DNA of 64,000 nt from Arthrobacter sp. ISL-48 (GCF_018613805.1 NZ_JAGGPL010000020.1:1-64000); one strand, 5' to 3'. Positions 38,290 to 46,694 are shown, numbered from the stretch's first letter. The notes: generated from the sequence alone by a model not told the origin. Made by a program: numbers and translations.

Positions 38290-39585
38290 TCAGAAGTGGG
38301 TAAGGCAATGGGTGGGCCGCTCCACCGCAAACATCTGCCGTGCCTTGAACGCCGCACCGTGGAAGTTCTCACGGATCCGGCCGGCTGCCGTGAGGGTTAC
38401 GGGACAGACGGCGCCCAGGTAGATCGATGACAGCGCCGAGACGTCCAGGGTCAGGTCCGCCTTCCCCTGCGGCGTCTCCGTCACGACGGCCTTGCCGCCG
38501 CTGACTTCCAGGGCAAACGTTCCAGCTGTCAGGTCGAGCGGATCGAGCACTTCCAGGACCAGCCGTCCGTCCACTGGATAATGCCTTGCCTGCAGGGCCT
38601 TTGGGACATCCAGGATACGCAGCCACAGCATGTCCCTGCTGTCGGAGGAGTCGATGCAGCGGGGGTCCCCGAGCGCCCAGGTGAGCGGGTCATCCAGCGG
38701 CGCCTCCTCCCAGGTCACGCGCTCGACGAGGTCAATGGCCCCCAGGAACTGCCAGAGCTCCAGGTAGGCCTCATTGGTGGCGGCTACCAGGTCCACCACC
38801 TGGACGGTGTAGGGCGTGGTGTCCCAGCCGAGGAACTTGTAGGACACATACCCGTCGACGTCCCCATCCGGCCCGTAGTGCAAAGCCACCTTGACGGCGG
38901 GATCTTCCTTGCCGTCCCGCCCGAGGGAACCTGACGCCACCTGGCGGTACCACTCCTGCCGCCCGATGGAGCCAGGGGTCTGCCGGTGCACCCGGTCGAA
39001 GATGTCCGGGGCCAGGTCCAGCAGCACCTTGGGCTCGGCGATGTCCACGGTACCCACTGCCGCGTGGCTGATGCCGAACCGGGCCGTGGTGTCTACCTTC
39101 ACGGTGCGTTCAAAGCTTGCCACGCCGTAGCCGAACCGTCCGTAAATTGTTCCTTCCGATGCGGTCAGGGCAGCCATCGCCAGACCGTCCTTGCGGGCCA
39201 GTTGCAGGTCCTCGGACATCATGCGCCGCAGCAAACCCCTGCGTCGGTGGGGGGTGCGTACAGTCACGGCGGTGACCAGCTGGGCTTCCAGCATTCGCCC
39301 GAATCCGATGTTAAGGGTCTTGCGCAGCGTGCCGAAGGTGGCGACGGGCACGGCGGACGGCAGCGATCCCGCGGCCACTTCACGGGTCTGGTAGGCACCG
39401 GTAAACATGCGACGGTCTGCGCTGTAGGTGTCAAGGGATTTTGCTACATGCTCAGGAGTCCGTGTGGATTCGTGGAAGCCGAAGGCAACGGCCTTGAGCC
39501 ACGATTCGGCCTCCGCATAGCCCGGTTCGCCCATTGATACCGCGCCGAAGCGCCGGATTTCGTAGTCCCCACTCAGATCATCCAC
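38290..39585 (-). CDS. eis: Eis-like GNAT N-acetyltransferase
   Basis: Eis enzymes acetylate several amines of aminoglycosides and other substrates. The 431-residue protein has a tandem GNAT fold plus a C-terminal sterol-carrier-like domain. The acetyl-CoA site is VTVRTPHRRRGLLRRMM, the general-acid Tyr is in IYGRFGYG, and the protein ends in Phe, whose terminal carboxylate serves as catalytic base in Mycobacterium tuberculosis Eis. A longer frame upstream looks non-coding; this GTG lies seven bases after TAGGCT and begins conserved sequence. Natural substrate here is unknown, and the symbol is given by family. Confidence 0.86.
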   Translation of the reverse strand: MDDLSGDYEIRRFGAVSMGEPGYAEAESWLKAVAFGFHESTRTPEHVAKSLDTYSADRRMFTGAYQTREVAAGSLPSAVPVATFGTLRKTLNIGFGRMLEAQLVTAVTVRTPHRRRGLLRRMMSEDLQLARKDGLAMAALTASEGTIYGRFGYGVASFERTVKVDTTARFGISHAAVGTVDIAEPKVLLDLAPDIFDRVHRQTPGSIGRQEWYRQVASGSLGRDGKEDPAVKVALHYGPDGDVDGYVSYKFLGWDTTPYTVQVVDLVAATNEAYLELWQFLGAIDLVERVTWEEAPLDDPLTWALGDPRCIDSSDSRDMLWLRILDVPKALQARHYPVDGRLVLEVLDPLDLTAGTFALEVSGGKAVVTETPQGKADLTLDVSALSSIYLGAVCPVTLTAAGRIRENFHGAAFKARQMFAVERPTHCLTHF

Positions 39586-39592
39586 ACCGCTG

Positions 39593-39598
39593 AGCCTA
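39593..39598 (-). promoter_or_regulatory. -10 hexamer TAGGCT for leaderless eis
   Basis: TAGGCT on the minus strand ends seven bases before the GTG chosen for eis and supports that start over the longer frame. Confidence 0.55.
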
Positions 39599-39662
39599 GC
39601 CAATGCGCGGCAGGGATGGCCAGCGCGGACCCATCTTGCGGGTGGGACGTGCTGCATCCAAC

Positions 39663-39680
39663 TGCAACTCATTGGTTGCA
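39663..39680. promoter_or_regulatory. Operator 1, TGCAAC-N6-GTTGCA
   Basis: A perfect 6-6-6 palindrome between eis and the SRPBCC gene. An identical pair of half-sites occurs 33 bp downstream. ArsR-family dimers usually bind such 12-2-12 or 6-6-6 palindromes, so this is the likely target of the adjacent ArsR regulator. Confidence 0.65.
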
Positions 39681-39695
39681 TTCTGAGCGATCGCA

Positions 39696-39713
39696 TGCAA
39701 CCATGAAGTTGCA
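39696..39713. promoter_or_regulatory. Operator 2, TGCAAC-N6-GTTGCA
   Basis: The second identical palindrome, centred 33 bp (about three helical turns) from the first and ending 21 bases before the SRPBCC start. It is placed to overlap the promoter and block transcription. Confidence 0.65.
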
Positions 39714-39734
39714 CCATTCAAACTGAAGGGAAAG

Positions 39735-40223
39735 ATGACAATGACAACTACCGCAAACCAGCCCTCCGTCGTCGACATCGGCGAATTCGTCGTGAAGCGC
39801 ACCATTAGTGTCGCGGCACCCATCGAAAAAGTCTGGGCCGCTGTTACGGAGCCCAAGCACATCGCGCAATGGTTCGGTCAGGGGGCTGAGCTCGACGAGG
39901 TAGCGGTCGGTGGCCGCGGCCTTTTCTCCTTCGAGGGCTACGGCGATGTCCCGGTGCGGATCGAGGAGCTCGATCCGCCGCGGATGATCGCCTACCGGTG
40001 GAGCAATGAGTTGAACAACGTGGATGATCCCAGCCAGCTGGACCCCGAGCACTCGACGGTGTTCAGGTTCACCCTGGAAGCCGTCGACGGCGGCACACAG
40101 CTCACAGTCGTTGAAGCTGGCTTCGGCGCCCTTGCGGACCCAACCGGCAGCATGGAGAGCCACCGCGGGGGCTGGGACTCGGAATTGGACGAGCTGGCCG
40201 CGTACCTCGAGGGAGGGTCGTGA
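39735..40223 (+). CDS. SRPBCC/AHSA1-like domain protein
   Basis: A 162-residue START-like protein of the AHSA1 group, with VKRTISVAAPIEKVWAAVTEPKHIAQWF at its N-terminal half being typical: strand, then helix ending in a W-F pair. Such proteins bind hydrophobic small molecules and are often encoded with an ArsR regulator, as here. An ATG six bases downstream is an alternative start; AAGGG upstream fits either. Its TGA overlaps the GTG of the ArsR gene, so the two are translationally coupled. Ligand unknown. Confidence 0.88.
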   Translation: MTMTTTANQPSVVDIGEFVVKRTISVAAPIEKVWAAVTEPKHIAQWFGQGAELDEVAVGGRGLFSFEGYGDVPVRIEELDPPRMIAYRWSNELNNVDDPSQLDPEHSTVFRFTLEAVDGGTQLTVVEAGFGALADPTGSMESHRGGWDSELDELAAYLEGGS

Positions 40224-40540
40224 CCACAACCGGCACCCTCGTTCCGGTATTTGCCGCGCTCGGCGACGAGACCCGGTGGAACATCCTGGCGGCGCTCGGC
40301 GAGGGCGACGCTTCGGCGTCGGCCCTCGCGGCCCGGTTCCCGGTCACCCGCCAGGCAATCGCCAAGCACCTCACAGTGTTGCAGGGGGCCGGACTCGTCG
40401 AATCCTTACGGGTTGGCCGCGAGCTGCGTTACCGGGTGCTCGGCGCGCAGTTGAGCGAGACCGCGAGAAAGCTGGACCGCATCGGCGCCGAGTGGGATCG
40501 GCGACTGGCAGCGATCAAGCGCATTGCCGAGGATCTGTAG
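40220..40540 (+). CDS. ArsR-family transcriptional regulator
   Basis: A 106-residue winged-helix repressor: ALGDETRWNILAAL begins the ArsR fold, and LAARFPVTRQAIAKHLTVLQ is the recognition helix region (about residues 33-52). The metal-binding ELCVCDL motif of metal sensors is absent, which fits the SRPBCC-linked group. The GTG overlaps the SRPBCC stop as GTGA. The two palindromes upstream of the operon are its likely operators, giving self-repression relieved by a ligand or by the partner protein. Confidence 0.92.
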   Translation: MTTTGTLVPVFAALGDETRWNILAALGEGDASASALAARFPVTRQAIAKHLTVLQGAGLVESLRVGRELRYRVLGAQLSETARKLDRIGAEWDRRLAAIKRIAEDL

Positions 40541-40562
40541 CCCGCGCAGAGTCCCGCAGGGT

Positions 40563-40604
40563 GGGGTCAGGCCGGTGGCCGGTATCGGCCACCGGCCTGA
40601 CCCC
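40563..40604. terminator. Bidirectional terminator
   Basis: Perfect 19-bp arms (GGGGTCAGGCCGGTGGCCG and complement) with a GTAT loop lie between the ArsR gene and the convergent DUF1349 gene. This is the strongest hairpin in the window. Confidence 0.88.
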
Positions 40605-40612
40605 AGCGGCGC

Positions 40613-41236
40613 CTAGGAGCCGTCCCTGACCTCGGTCAGCGTCTTCGTGTCGAAAGCGATGTTGCTGAATGTCGCCGTCGTTCCATCCCCCGACGGAGAC
40701 TGGGCCACAAATCCTATTTTCACTGTTTCCGGGGCCGGATCACCCAAGGCGAAATAACGGACCATGTTCCAGCGTTCGCCGTCGGTTGAGGCGTGCAGGG
40801 CGAAGGCCGGGCCCAGGCGGGAGATCCGCAAGTACGTGCCCGAACCGTCGATCGGCCAACTGTCGCAATCGTCTGATTTGCCGTCCCTGGTGACCACTGA
40901 GACCACCCGCGTTGTTCCACTTGGATCCAGCTCGGCACAGAGTTTGAACCAGTTATCCGGGTCGACATAGCCAATCAGCACTCCGGAGTCGAAGTCGCTG
41001 ACAAACACGGGGCTCACGAAGGCGCTCAGCCGGAAGTCGCCGCTGATGGGTGCAACAAACCGCTCTGCATCGGCCGTGCCTGGCGCCCCGACCGGGTCAA
41101 GGAACATATCGGCCCCGGCGTCAGCGGTCAGGACCAGCCGCTTCCCGTCAAGGAGCGGACTGGTCTTCGATGGCGGCCCTTCGCCGACCAGGGGGAAAGG
41201 CAGGGATACGATGTCCAGGGTTCGAGGGTTGTTCAC
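40613..41236 (-). CDS. DUF1349 domain protein (concanavalin-like fold)
   Basis: A 207-residue DUF1349 protein. The family has a beta-sandwich like that of lectins and glucanases; function is unproven. Family features are FRLSAFVSPVFVSDFDSGVLIGY-like strands, WFKLCAELD and LRISRLGPAFALHASTDGERW. No signal peptide or membrane segment is present, so it should be cytoplasmic. The GTG start is six bases after TAGGGT, without a ribosome site. It lies 37 bases before polA on the same strand, which is read before it. Confidence 0.82.
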   Translation of the reverse strand: MNNPRTLDIVSLPFPLVGEGPPSKTSPLLDGKRLVLTADAGADMFLDPVGAPGTADAERFVAPISGDFRLSAFVSPVFVSDFDSGVLIGYVDPDNWFKLCAELDPSGTTRVVSVVTRDGKSDDCDSWPIDGSGTYLRISRLGPAFALHASTDGERWNMVRYFALGDPAPETVKIGFVAQSPSGDGTTATFSNIAFDTKTLTEVRDGS

Positions 41237-41242
41237 CAGCCA

Positions 41243-41248
41243 ACCCTA
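41243..41248 (-). promoter_or_regulatory. -10 hexamer TAGGGT for leaderless DUF1349 gene
   Basis: TAGGGT on the minus strand, six bases, then GTG. It lies in the short gap after the polA stop. Confidence 0.5.
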
Positions 41249-41273
41249 TCCATTCCGCCTTGTTCCACCAGGC

Positions 41274-44111
41274 CTAGTGGCCGGCGTCGTACCACGTGGT
41301 GCCGACGCCGATCTGGACGTCCAGGGGCACACTGAGGTCCGCAGCCGAGCCCATCTGTTCGGTCACGAGCCTTTCCACGGCTTCCCGCTCTCCGGTGGCC
41401 ACTTCAAGCACCAGCTCGTCATGCACCTGCAGGAGCATCCGTGACTTCAGTCCCTGGACCTGCAGCTCATGATGCACGCCAAGCATGGCCCGCTTGATGA
41501 TGTCCGCCGCGGAACCCTGGATAGGCGAATTCAAGGCGATGCGCTCCGCGTTTTCGCGAAGCTGGCGGTCGGTGCTGGTGAGGTCCGGGAGGTAGCGGCG
41601 GCGGCCCTCGATGGTGGCCGTGTAGCCGTCAACGCGTGCCTGGTCCACTACGCCGCGCAGGTAATCGCGGACAGCGCCGAACCTGTCGAAGTAGTCCTTC
41701 ATCAGGGTCCGGGCCTCGTCCACCGAGATCTCCAGCTGCTTCGAGAGCCCGAAGGACGTCAGGCCGTAGGCCAGGCCATAGGACATCGCCTTGACCTTGG
41801 ACCTCATGGCGCTGGTGACCTCCTCGGTAGGCACATGGAAAATGTTGGAGCCCACGAAGCGGTGGAGGTCCTCCCCCTCCTTGTACGCCTGGATCAGTCC
41901 CGCGTCCCCCGAGAGGTGAGCCATGATCCGCATTTCGATCTGCGAGTAGTCAGCGGACAGCAGGCACTCATAACCGTCACTGACCACAAAGATGCCGCGC
42001 ACACGCCGGCCTTCCTCGCTGCGGATGGGGATGTTTTGCAGGTTGGGGTTGTTCGAGGAGATACGGCCCGTGGCAGCAACGTTCTGGGCGTAGGTGGTGT
42101 GGATCCGGCCGTCTTCGGTTACGGATTTCTTGAGCGTCTCAAGCATCTGGCGCAGCTTCGAGGATTCCCGGTGCGCCATCAACTGAACCAGGAATTCGTG
42201 TCCCGTCTTTTCCAGCAGGTTCTTCAACGACGCCGCGTCGGTGGTGTAGCCTGATTTGATCTTTTTCGTCTTGGGCAGCTGGAGTTCGTCGAATAGGACT
42301 GTCTGCAGCTGCTTGGGCGAACCCAGGTTCACCTCGTGGCCGATCGCGGCGAAGGCGAGCTCCTGAGCATTGTCAATGACCTTAGCGAGATCGGCCAGCT
42401 GCTCGTCCAGGCGTGGCATGTCGATCGCGATTCCGGCCAGTTCCATGTCTGCAAGCACCCGGCTGACCGGAAGCTCCAGGGTGGAGAGCAGGTCCGCGGC
42501 CTTGCGTTCCGCCAGTTCCGATTCGAAGAAACGGCTCAGGGCCTGGACCACAGCGGCCGCCTGGACCAGTGCCCCGGCAGCGGCGGCGTCGTCGCCGTCG
42601 AACGACAGCTCGAGCTGGCCGGCCTTCGCGGTCTCGGAGGAGATGCTGATATTGAGGTGGTGCTGGGCCAGCTCGGCGAGTTCGTACGTGCGGCGGTCCG
42701 GCTGGATGAGGTACCCGGAAACTGAGGTGTCGTCCACCACCCCTTCCAGGGCCAGGCCACGGCTGGACAGGGCCTTCAGGGCAGCCTTGTAGCCATGCAG
42801 GACCTTCGGGGCCTGCCCGTCCCGCAGCCAGTCCGCCAGGACGTTCTCGGCTGCGGCGTCCTGGGCGGCGAGGTCGATATAGACGGCGGCGCCGTCACGG
42901 ACGATGGCCACCGCGGCGGCGTCTTCGCCGATCCTGCCGGGCACCAGGTCAACGGCGACGGCGGAACGCTGCCCGGCTCCTGCCTCAAGGAACGCGCTCA
43001 GTTCGGCTGAACCGGAGGGCGTCACGTAGTCCGGTACGTCTATGGTCTCCCGCTCAGCGGACTCCACTTCGTCGCTGCCGTAGAGGGCGAAGAGGCGGGT
43101 ACGGATGGTCTTGAATTCCAGCTCGTCGAACAGCTGCTCCAGGGCGGCCTGGTCCGGACGAGGTTCCGCAAGGTCGTCGAGGGTTACCGGGAGCTCAAGA
43201 TCGGTGTGCAGCCTGTTCAGCCGCCGGTTGCGCTTGACGTCCTCGACGCTTTCGCGGAGGGCATCCCCAACCTTGCCGCCGATCGCGTCGACGTTTTCCA
43301 GGACTCCTTCGAGCCCGCCGTAGAGGTTGATCCATTTGGCTGCCGTCTTCGGCCCCACCCCCGGGATGCCTGGGAGATTGTCCGCCGACTCCCCCACCAG
43401 CGCGGCAAGATCGGAGTACTGCGGCGGTGTCACAAAATACTTCTCCTGGATGGCAGCAGCGTCCAGCCGGGGAATATCGCTGACCCCCTTCCGGGGATAG
43501 AGCACAAAGACGTTGTCGGTGATGAGCTGGAACGCGTCGCGGTCGCCCGTGACGAGCAGTACCTCATAGCCTGCCTTCCCTCCCATGGATGCGAGCGTTG
43601 CCAGGATGTCGTCCGCTTCGTAGCCGGGCATCTTGATGGTCTTGATGCCCCATGCGCCCATGACCTTGTCGATGAGGTCGATCTGGCCGCTCATCTCGCG
43701 GGGCGTCTCGTTGCGGCCGCCCTTGTAATCGCTGTACTCGGCCTTGCGGTGCGTTGTCTCGTCCGAGACATCGAAGGCTACGGCGATGTGGGTGGGCTTC
43801 TGTTCCTTGATCAGGTTGATGAGCATGGACGTGAATCCGTGGATCGCGTTGGTGTGCTGCCCGTTGGCGGTGGAGAACTTGTCCGCCGGGAGGGCGAAGA
43901 ACGCGCGGAAGGCCATGGAGTGCCCGTCCAGCACCAGGAGGCGCGGCTGGTCCGTCAGGGGAACGACGGGAGCTTCCGTGGCTGAAACCGATCCGCCGGC
44001 TGGCGGTGGAACCGTCACATCCTGCAGGGCAGCGTCATCCTGCAGGGCTGCGTCGTCCTGGAGGACGGCTGTTTCGGACGGAAAGGGGGCCGGTTTGGTA
44101 GTTTCACTCAC
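41274..44111 (-). CDS. polA: DNA polymerase I
   Basis: Fills repair gaps and removes RNA primers. The 945-residue protein has an N-terminal 5' nuclease with LLVLDGHSMAFRAFFALP and GYEADDILATL, a central proofreading-like domain lacking the DxE metal ligands (VAVDLVPGRIG), and polymerase motifs A DYSQIEMRIMAHLSG, B RSKVKAMSYGLAYGLTSFG and C LQVHDELVLEV. It is therefore probably proofreading-deficient, as in mycobacteria. The frame stays open 108 codons upstream, across the thioesterase gene; the GTG chosen lies seven bases after TAGGCT. An N-terminal extension of about 50 residues contains a tandem AALQDD repeat. Confidence 0.95.
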   Translation of the reverse strand: MSETTKPAPFPSETAVLQDDAALQDDAALQDVTVPPPAGGSVSATEAPVVPLTDQPRLLVLDGHSMAFRAFFALPADKFSTANGQHTNAIHGFTSMLINLIKEQKPTHIAVAFDVSDETTHRKAEYSDYKGGRNETPREMSGQIDLIDKVMGAWGIKTIKMPGYEADDILATLASMGGKAGYEVLLVTGDRDAFQLITDNVFVLYPRKGVSDIPRLDAAAIQEKYFVTPPQYSDLAALVGESADNLPGIPGVGPKTAAKWINLYGGLEGVLENVDAIGGKVGDALRESVEDVKRNRRLNRLHTDLELPVTLDDLAEPRPDQAALEQLFDELEFKTIRTRLFALYGSDEVESAERETIDVPDYVTPSGSAELSAFLEAGAGQRSAVAVDLVPGRIGEDAAAVAIVRDGAAVYIDLAAQDAAAENVLADWLRDGQAPKVLHGYKAALKALSSRGLALEGVVDDTSVSGYLIQPDRRTYELAELAQHHLNISISSETAKAGQLELSFDGDDAAAAGALVQAAAVVQALSRFFESELAERKAADLLSTLELPVSRVLADMELAGIAIDMPRLDEQLADLAKVIDNAQELAFAAIGHEVNLGSPKQLQTVLFDELQLPKTKKIKSGYTTDAASLKNLLEKTGHEFLVQLMAHRESSKLRQMLETLKKSVTEDGRIHTTYAQNVAATGRISSNNPNLQNIPIRSEEGRRVRGIFVVSDGYECLLSADYSQIEMRIMAHLSGDAGLIQAYKEGEDLHRFVGSNIFHVPTEEVTSAMRSKVKAMSYGLAYGLTSFGLSKQLEISVDEARTLMKDYFDRFGAVRDYLRGVVDQARVDGYTATIEGRRRYLPDLTSTDRQLRENAERIALNSPIQGSAADIIKRAMLGVHHELQVQGLKSRMLLQVHDELVLEVATGEREAVERLVTEQMGSAADLSVPLDVQIGVGTTWYDAGH
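44022..44067 (-). repeat. Tandem 18-base repeat in the polA N-terminal extension
   Basis: Two to three copies of a unit encoding ALQDDA occur in a row just after the polA start, outside the conserved nuclease domain. The unit is in-frame, so copy-number change would not break the gene. Confidence 0.6.
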
Positions 44112-44118
44112 AGGTGCC

Positions 44119-44124
44119 AGCCTA
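44119..44124 (-). promoter_or_regulatory. -10 hexamer TAGGCT for leaderless polA
   Basis: TAGGCT ends seven bases before the polA GTG, inside the 19-bp gap that separates polA from the divergent thioesterase gene. Confidence 0.6.
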
Positions 44125-44130
44125 GTTCCC

Positions 44131-44607
44131 ATGATGGACAATTTCACGCCGGGCCCCTTCACCGACGAGCTGCGTACCGCCGGCATTCCGGACCACCTCC
44201 ACGATTGGCTGGGCGCATTTGGCGTCGGAACCCTGGTGGTGAAGATGGGGATCCGCTTCCTCGAGATGAGCCCGGAACGGACGGTCGCCACCATGCCGGT
44301 GGAAGGCAACACCCAGGTCGCAGGCATCCTGCACGGCGGCGCACACGTGGTGCTGGCTGAAACCCTGGGATCCTTTGCTGCGGGCATGCACGCAGGGGCA
44401 GGCCGCCACGCCCTGGGCATCGAGGTCAGCGCCACCCATCACCGCGCCATTGCCGGCGGAACCGTAACGGGGACGTGCACTGCCATCCATCTGGGACGCA
44501 CCGTGGCAACGCACGAGATCGTCATGACCGACGAAAAGGGGCGCAGACTGTCCACCGCACGGATCACCAACCTGCTGCGAGACAACGACGCCACTGCGGC
44601 GGGCTGA
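44131..44607 (+). CDS. Hotdog-fold thioesterase (PaaI/MenI-like)
   Basis: A 158-residue hotdog-fold protein of the PaaI group, which hydrolyses acyl- or aroyl-CoA esters. Features are MPVEGNTQVAGILHGGAHVVLAE with the conserved H-GG, and SATHHRA. Specific substrates vary widely in this group. The start is the first of two ATG codons; no ribosome site is visible, so it is probably leaderless too. It is divergent from polA, with only 19 bases between starts, and converges on the reductase gene. Confidence 0.87.
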   Translation: MMDNFTPGPFTDELRTAGIPDHLHDWLGAFGVGTLVVKMGIRFLEMSPERTVATMPVEGNTQVAGILHGGAHVVLAETLGSFAAGMHAGAGRHALGIEVSATHHRAIAGGTVTGTCTAIHLGRTVATHEIVMTDEKGRRLSTARITNLLRDNDATAAG

Positions 44608-44628
44608 TTGCCGGGTCCAAATTCAACC

Positions 44629-44649
44629 GGCGGCGCCTTCAGGCGCCGG
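44629..44649. terminator. Hairpin between convergent thioesterase and reductase genes
   Basis: CGGCGCC-ttca-GGCGCCG forms a short G/C-rich stem that includes the last codons and stop of the reductase gene. It may terminate both genes. Confidence 0.45.
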
Positions 44650-45202
44650 CTGCACCGGCCTTCGAGCTAAACGCATAACGCAGTTCCACAATCCCCCGTC
44701 CCAAGGTGCGCGAGGCGGTCAACTCAAGTGGCGGCGTCGGGCCTTCCAACGGCAGCAGCCGCTTTCCGTCCCCAAGGACCACCGGGATGACTGAGACGAT
44801 GAGCTCGTCCAGCAGCCCGGCGTCGGCGAACTGGGCGGCCAGGTTGCCGCCGCCCACCACCCACACGTTCTTGCCCGCGGCGTCGTCCTTGAAATCCTGG
44901 ACAAATTCGCGGACGTGGCCGCGCACGAAAGTGACGTCCGATCCGGGCGGTGCGGCATGCTCATGGCGCGTGAAGATGTAACAGCGCGTTGAAGGGTAGG
45001 GCCAGTTTTCCGGCTCGTGCTCCATCAGCCAGGCGAACGTTTCCCCGCCCATAACGATGCAGCCCACGCCGTCCATGAACGACTCGTAGCTTTCCTTGCC
45101 ACCCTCGAAGCCGTCAAACTGCAGGAGCCAGGCCAGGTCATCGTTCGCGGTGGCAATGAAACCGTCGAGGGATGAAGCCACAAAGTACTGGATACGGGAC
45201 AT
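44639..45202 (-). CDS. Dihydrofolate reductase-like protein (RibD C-terminal family)
   Basis: A 187-residue protein of the RibD_C/YyaP group, related to dihydrofolate reductase and to the riboflavin reductase domain. It has the N-terminal VASSLDGFIATANDDLAWL (about residues 8-26) and the NADPH-binding VWVVGGGNLAAQFADAGLLDEL. Substrate is unknown; members are usually annotated only as DHFR family. The ATG lies six bases after TAGGCT and lacks a ribosome site. Confidence 0.86.
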   Translation of the reverse strand: MSRIQYFVASSLDGFIATANDDLAWLLQFDGFEGGKESYESFMDGVGCIVMGGETFAWLMEHEPENWPYPSTRCYIFTRHEHAAPPGSDVTFVRGHVREFVQDFKDDAAGKNVWVVGGGNLAAQFADAGLLDELIVSVIPVVLGDGKRLLPLEGPTPPLELTASRTLGRGIVELRYAFSSKAGAAGA

Positions 45203-45208
45203 GAGTCC

Positions 45209-45214
45209 AGCCTA
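45209..45214 (-). promoter_or_regulatory. -10 hexamer TAGGCT for leaderless reductase gene
   Basis: TAGGCT on the minus strand, six bases, then the ATG of the RibD_C-like gene. Confidence 0.55.
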
Positions 45215-45258
45215 GCCAAGGGCCTGGGCGGTGCCCAGAAGCTGAACCCGCCGCCGGG

Positions 45259-45480
45259 CTACTTGCTGAAGTACGGGATGATCAGGTACAGCCCGTACAG
45301 CACGGCCAGGCCGCACAACCCGAAGCAGACGTACGCCAGTGACCGCGTCAGCCGCGGCGAGGCCTGCTCCGCGTCGCCGGCAATGGCCGTAAGCCGGACG
45401 GCGAATGAGTACAGGACCACCACGGTCACTGCGGCGACCAGGGTTGCGCCGCCCACTGTCAGGAGTTCCAACCACTTCAT
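45259..45480 (-). CDS. Small two-helix membrane protein downstream of the phosphate transporter
   Basis: A 73-residue protein with two hydrophobic segments, about residues 8-28 and 46-68, and a short charged loop containing GDAEQASPRLTR. Its ATG overlaps the stop of the PiT transporter gene (ATGA), so it is made together with it. Similar small proteins follow pit genes in related genomes to my knowledge, but no function is established. It might be an accessory or stabilising subunit. Confidence 0.82.
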   Translation of the reverse strand: MKWLELLTVGGATLVAAVTVVVLYSFAVRLTAIAGDAEQASPRLTRSLAYVCFGLCGLAVLYGLYLIIPYFSK

Positions 45481-46694
45481 CGCTGAGTATCCTTCGGCTT
45501 GTTCGCTTTTGCCCTGGCCCGGGCAAGGGCTTTCTTCTTGGCGAAGCGGACGGCCTGCCCGGCTTCCTCGACCTCCACGGCATTGTGGTGGCCCACGTCC
45601 GACTTACGGGAATAGAAGAACATGAACAGCACGGCGGCGGTGCCGACGACGGCGGCGATCACCACACCCACCACGCCCGTCTTGACGAGCAGCGCCGTGA
45701 GCGCGCCGACGATGCCGGCAGCGGGGAGCGTGAAGAGCCATCCCAGCGCGATCTTGCCCACCATGTTCCAGCGCACGGTGGTGCCCTTGCGGCCCATTCC
45801 CGAACCGATGACCGAACCTGAGGCCACTTGAGTGGTAGAAAGCGCGAAGCCCAGGTGCGAGGACGCGAGAATGGCGGAGGCCGTGCTCGTCTCGGCGGCG
45901 AAGCCCTGTGCCGGCTTGACCTCCGTGAGCCCCGATCCCATGGTGCGGATGATGCGCCAGCCGCCGGCATACGTGCCGACGGCGATCGCCAGGGCACAGG
46001 CGGCAATAACCCAGAGCTGCGGACCGGTGCCCGTGGGCTGCGTGCCTGCAGCGATCAGGACCAGCGTGATGATGCCCATGGTTTTCTGCGCGTCGTTGGT
46101 GCCGTGGGCCAGCGCCACGAGGCTGGACGTGAAGATCTGCCCGGTGCGGAAACCGCCGCGCTTCTGGGTGAGCTTACTGCCCGTCTCCGGGTCATGACGT
46201 GCGGTCAGGGCATAGGCGAGACGTGTGCAGATGTAGGCCACAGCGCCAGCAATGACCGGCGCAAAAACAGCCGGCAGGATGACTTTCTGAAGCAGGACCT
46301 CCAGATTCACGGAGCTGAAGCCGATGCCCGCAATAGCTGCGCCGATCAGCCCGCCGAAGAGGGCATGGGATGAGCTCGACGGGAGCCCTTTAAGCCAGGT
46401 GATCATGTTCCACAGAACGGCCCCCATCAGGCCTGCAAAAATGATGTCCGGGGTGATCTGGACACCGCCGGACCCTTCCCTGATGATGCCGCCGGAGACA
46501 GTCTTGGCCACCTCCGTCGACAGGAAGGCGCCCACCAGGTTCAGAACGGCCGCGAGCGCCACTGCAGTCTTCGGTTTGATGGCACCGGTGGCGATGGGCG
46601 TAGCCATCGCGTTGGCGGTGTCATGAAAGCCGTTCGTGAAGTCGAAAAATAGTGCCAGTGCGATGACCAGCGCCACCATTAAGGTGATATCCAC
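45477..46694 (-). CDS. pit: PiT family inorganic phosphate transporter
   Basis: Low-affinity phosphate:cation symporter of the PiT family in the cytoplasmic membrane. The 405-residue protein has two PiT signature repeats, FTNGFHDTANAMATPIATG (about residues 20-38) and ALAHGTNDAQKTMGI in the second half, with about ten hydrophobic segments. The C-terminal 40 residues are basic and cytoplasmic. The upstream 150 bases contain a CACCCG/CGGGTG palindrome near a possible -10. The small membrane protein gene is coupled to its stop codon. Confidence 0.93.
   Translation of the reverse strand: MDITLMVALVIALALFFDFTNGFHDTANAMATPIATGAIKPKTAVALAAVLNLVGAFLSTEVAKTVSGGIIREGSGGVQITPDIIFAGLMGAVLWNMITWLKGLPSSSSHALFGGLIGAAIAGIGFSSVNLEVLLQKVILPAVFAPVIAGAVAYICTRLAYALTARHDPETGSKLTQKRGGFRTGQIFTSSLVALAHGTNDAQKTMGIITLVLIAAGTQPTGTGPQLWVIAACALAIAVGTYAGGWRIIRTMGSGLTEVKPAQGFAAETSTASAILASSHLGFALSTTQVASGSVIGSGMGRKGTTVRWNMVGKIALGWLFTLPAAGIVGALTALLVKTGVVGVVIAAVVGTAAVLFMFFYSRKSDVGHHNAVEVEEAGQAVRFAKKKALARARAKANKPKDTQR

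Noticed and set aside
44112..44435. 108-codon N-terminal extension of polA
   Set aside because: It would cover the divergent thioesterase gene, has no conserved sequence, and a TAGGCT hexamer marks the start at the internal GTG.
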